A stretch of 64,000 nt of DNA from the NCBI RefSeq assembly GCF_001578185.1, contig NZ_CP011008.1:1578001-1642000 (forward strand), in the 5' to 3' direction. Shown piece after piece: positions 62,018-64,000 of this stretch. Origin of the DNA: Peribacillus simplex (GTDB taxonomy: Bacteria; Bacillota; Bacilli; Bacillales; DSM-1321). A program made the position numbers and the translations under genes. The notes below the pieces were generated by a model. It was not told the DNA's origin, did not search any database, and saw only the letters and a list, made by a program, of their open reading frames with translations. Numbering within the stretch: position 1 is the stretch's first letter; each line of letters starts with the position of its first letter.

Positions 62018-62040
62018 CAGTTTGAAAGGAGAGTGTTGAT

Positions 62041-62349
62041 ATGGAGGGGATTTCTCTTTCGGCAGTGAATAATGCAGGTAATGTGCTGAAAAAAGATCAG
62101 AACAAGACTAATACACCATACGAATCACAGCGAAATTTTGCGTCCGTATTAAAAGAATCAATAAATAAAGTTAACGAAACACAAATGGCATCAGATGACC
62201 TTACGACCAAACTGGTTAATGGAGATGATGTTGAGCTGCATTCGGTGATGATAGCTTCACAAAAAGCCAGCATTACCATGCAGGCTACATTAGAGGTTCG
62301 GAATAAGGTTGTAGAAGCCTACCAGGAAATGATGAGAATGAGCATATAG
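62041..62349 (+). CDS. fliE: Flagellar hook-basal body protein FliE
   Basis: FliE joins the MS ring to the rod. The 102-residue protein has the C-terminal block VELHSVMIASQKASITMQATLEVRNKVVEAYQEMMRM in pieces, which defines the family. GAAAGGAGAG precedes ATG 62041. It is followed by 95 bases without a gene, then fliF. Confidence 0.95.
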   Translation: MEGISLSAVNNAGNVLKKDQNKTNTPYESQRNFASVLKESINKVNETQMASDDLTTKLVNGDDVELHSVMIASQKASITMQATLEVRNKVVEAYQEMMRMSI

Positions 62350-62444
62350 CATTCATTTTTAAACCTCATTAATATAAAGAAAAAATGATCAGGGGGAAAA
62401 CGAATCTCCCACTCATAAATTCATAGACTGACCGGGGGATTTAA

Positions 62445-64000
62445 ATGAATGAAGTAATAGAGTTTAAAAATAAAGTGGCTGCTTACTGGATGAGCCGCAG
62501 TAAAAAACAAAAAATCATGATGATTGGATCAGCAGCATTGATTATCATCATCATTACGGCTGTTTCACTTTTAACCACGCGTACGACGCTGGTGCCCTTA
62601 TATTCAAATTTAACTCCATCGGAGACAGGGAGCATCAAAGAATATTTGGACAGTAAAGGGATTAAAAACGAAGTTTCTGAAAATGGTACGACCATAAAGG
62701 TTCCTGAAGAAAGCCTGGATTCACTTAAAGTGGAACTGGCAGCTGAAGGAGTTCCGGACTCGGGGAGTATCGACTATTCTTTTTTTAGTCAAAGTGCTGG
62801 TATCGGAATGACTGAAAATGAATTCAACGTCATAAAACTGGACTCGATGCAAACGGAATTGGCCAGTTTAATAAAAAAGATTGATGGAGTAGAAGATGCC
62901 AGCGTAATGATCACTCTTCCTGATAAAGGAGTTTTTGTCAGTGATACGACTGGGGAAGCGTCCGCATCCATTGTATTGAAAACGAAATCCGGTTATAAAT
63001 TTGAAGAAAGTCAAATCAACTCCCTTTATCATCTGGTCTCAAAAAGTGTACCGAATCTTCCTACAGATAATATCGTCATTATGAATCAAGACTTTGAGTA
63101 CTTTGACCTTGAAAATGAAAATTCATCTTTCGCGTCCGCATTTGCTACTCAAAATCAAATAAAAAAAGAAATAGAACGCGATATTCAAAGACAGGTACAA
63201 AATATGCTTGGAACGATAATGGGTAGAGACAAAGTTGTTGTTTCTGTCACGACAGACATTGATTTCACTCAAGAAAACCGAGAAGAGAATTTAGTCGAAC
63301 CGGTCGATGAAGAAAATATGGCTGGAATCGAGATTTCTGCGCAAAGGATCAATGAATCGTATAGTGGGGACGCTGCAGGAGGCGTTCCGCAAAGTGAGGA
63401 TTCCTCAGATTCATTGGGGACCCAATATGCTGAAGGCACAAACGGTTCCGGTGATTATGAAAAAGTGGATGAAACGATAAATAGTGAAGTGAACCGAATC
63501 AAGAAGGAAATAGTCGAAAGCCCGTATAAAGTTAAGGATTTAGGTATTCAGGTCATGGTCGAACCGCCCACCGCTGACGATCCGAATTCTTTAACTCAAC
63601 AGAGTGTGGATGATATCACACAAATCCTTGGTACGATAATACGAACGACAATCGAGAAAAAAGCTGAAGGGGAAGAACTTACGGACGAGGAGCTTAATAA
63701 TAAAATTGCAATTTCCGTTCAACCGTTTAACGGAAAAATGACGTTGCCAATAGAGGAAACGAGTCCATTGTTACCAATATGGGCATACATCGTCGGTGGC
63801 GTGCTAATACTTGCCATTATCATTCTCTTAATCTTATTCTTCCGTTCCCGAAAGCCAGTTGAATTGGAAGAGGAATACGTGGTCGAAGAAGAGGAAGTCG
63901 CATTTGATCTTCCTGATTTAAACAAAGAGAAGGAAACGGAAGCATCTTTAAAAAGAAAACAACTTGAGAAACTTGCAAAAGAAAAGCCAGATGAATTTGC
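62445..64000 (+). CDS. fliF: Flagellar MS-ring protein FliF, 3' end outside window
   Basis: FliF forms the MS ring in the membrane, the base of the flagellum and of the export apparatus. The visible 518 residues have an N-terminal membrane helix (about 25-45), the YscJ/FliF secretin-like domains (LVPLYSNLTPSETGSI, LDSMQTELASLIKKIDGVEDASV), the less conserved periplasmic region, and a second membrane helix near 447-468. The last part is a charged cytoplasmic tail, where FliG binds; the stop lies past the window. ATG 62445 follows GGGGGAT. Confidence 0.95.
   Translation, partial: MNEVIEFKNKVAAYWMSRSKKQKIMMIGSAALIIIIITAVSLLTTRTTLVPLYSNLTPSETGSIKEYLDSKGIKNEVSENGTTIKVPEESLDSLKVELAAEGVPDSGSIDYSFFSQSAGIGMTENEFNVIKLDSMQTELASLIKKIDGVEDASVMITLPDKGVFVSDTTGEASASIVLKTKSGYKFEESQINSLYHLVSKSVPNLPTDNIVIMNQDFEYFDLENENSSFASAFATQNQIKKEIERDIQRQVQNMLGTIMGRDKVVVSVTTDIDFTQENREENLVEPVDEENMAGIEISAQRINESYSGDAAGGVPQSEDSSDSLGTQYAEGTNGSGDYEKVDETINSEVNRIKKEIVESPYKVKDLGIQVMVEPPTADDPNSLTQQSVDDITQILGTIIRTTIEKKAEGEELTDEELNNKIAISVQPFNGKMTLPIEETSPLLPIWAYIVGGVLILAIIILLILFFRSRKPVELEEEYVVEEEEVAFDLPDLNKEKETEASLKRKQLEKLAKEKPDEF

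Overview
The window is a stretch of low-to-moderate GC Firmicutes chromosome. Gene order and protein sequences place it in the Bacillaceae, close to the Bacillus subtilis pyr-to-fla/che segment. Forespore gene spoVM shows a spore former, and the flagellar genes at the right end suggest motility. Whole-protein similarity and small differences from B. subtilis (no cys operon after pyrE, a lepB between rplS and rbgA, a threonine-type HslV) fit a relative such as Peribacillus, but genus is an inference. Nearly everything is on the plus strand; only rqcH and rpmB are on the minus strand. I saw no tRNA, rRNA, IS element, prophage or CRISPR array.

Layout. 1-3.2 kb: end of the pyrimidine operon (carB end, pyrK, pyrD, pyrF, pyrE) with overlapping genes and a strong terminator. 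3.2-8.1 kb: rqcH (ribosome rescue) divergent from a calcium P-type ATPase gene. 8.2-22.5 kb: yicC, remA, gmk, rpoZ, coaBC, priA, def, fmt, rsmB, rlmN, prpC, prkC, rsgA, rpe, a housekeeping cluster joining nucleotide supply, replication restart, translation initiation, rRNA methylation and the PrkC/PrpC Ser/Thr signalling pair with its GTPase neighbour RsgA. 22.5-26.2 kb: thiN, the 26-residue spoVM, rpmB on the opposite strand, yloU and fakA. 26.3-33.7 kb: serine dehydratase sdaAB-sdaAA, recG, then fapR-plsX-fabD-fabG-acpP, the fatty acid initiation operon with a visible FapR operator. 33.9-46.9 kb: rnc, smc, ftsY, ylxM, ffh, rpsP, khpA, ylqD, rimM, trmD, rplS, lepB, rbgA, rnhB (RNA processing, SRP, ribosome assembly). 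46.9-49.0 kb: a heavily frameshifted ylqG followed by intact ylqH. 49.5-60.5 kb: sucCD, dprA, topA, trmFO, and the xerC-hslV-hslU-codY operon. 61.2-64 kb: flgB, flgC, fliE, fliF (cut by the window end), the start of the large flagellar operon.

Most of the window is conserved core genome, and I found no new multi-gene system. The best leads are: ylqG, a FliK-like gene broken at about five places while its FlhB-like partner ylqH stays open; a fapR promoter embedded in the recG terminator beside a FapR box; a 690-base codY-flgB gap with a repeated CodY-like motif, a 15-base palindrome and a candidate SigD promoter; and an isolated inverted-repeat element between rpoZ and coaBC.
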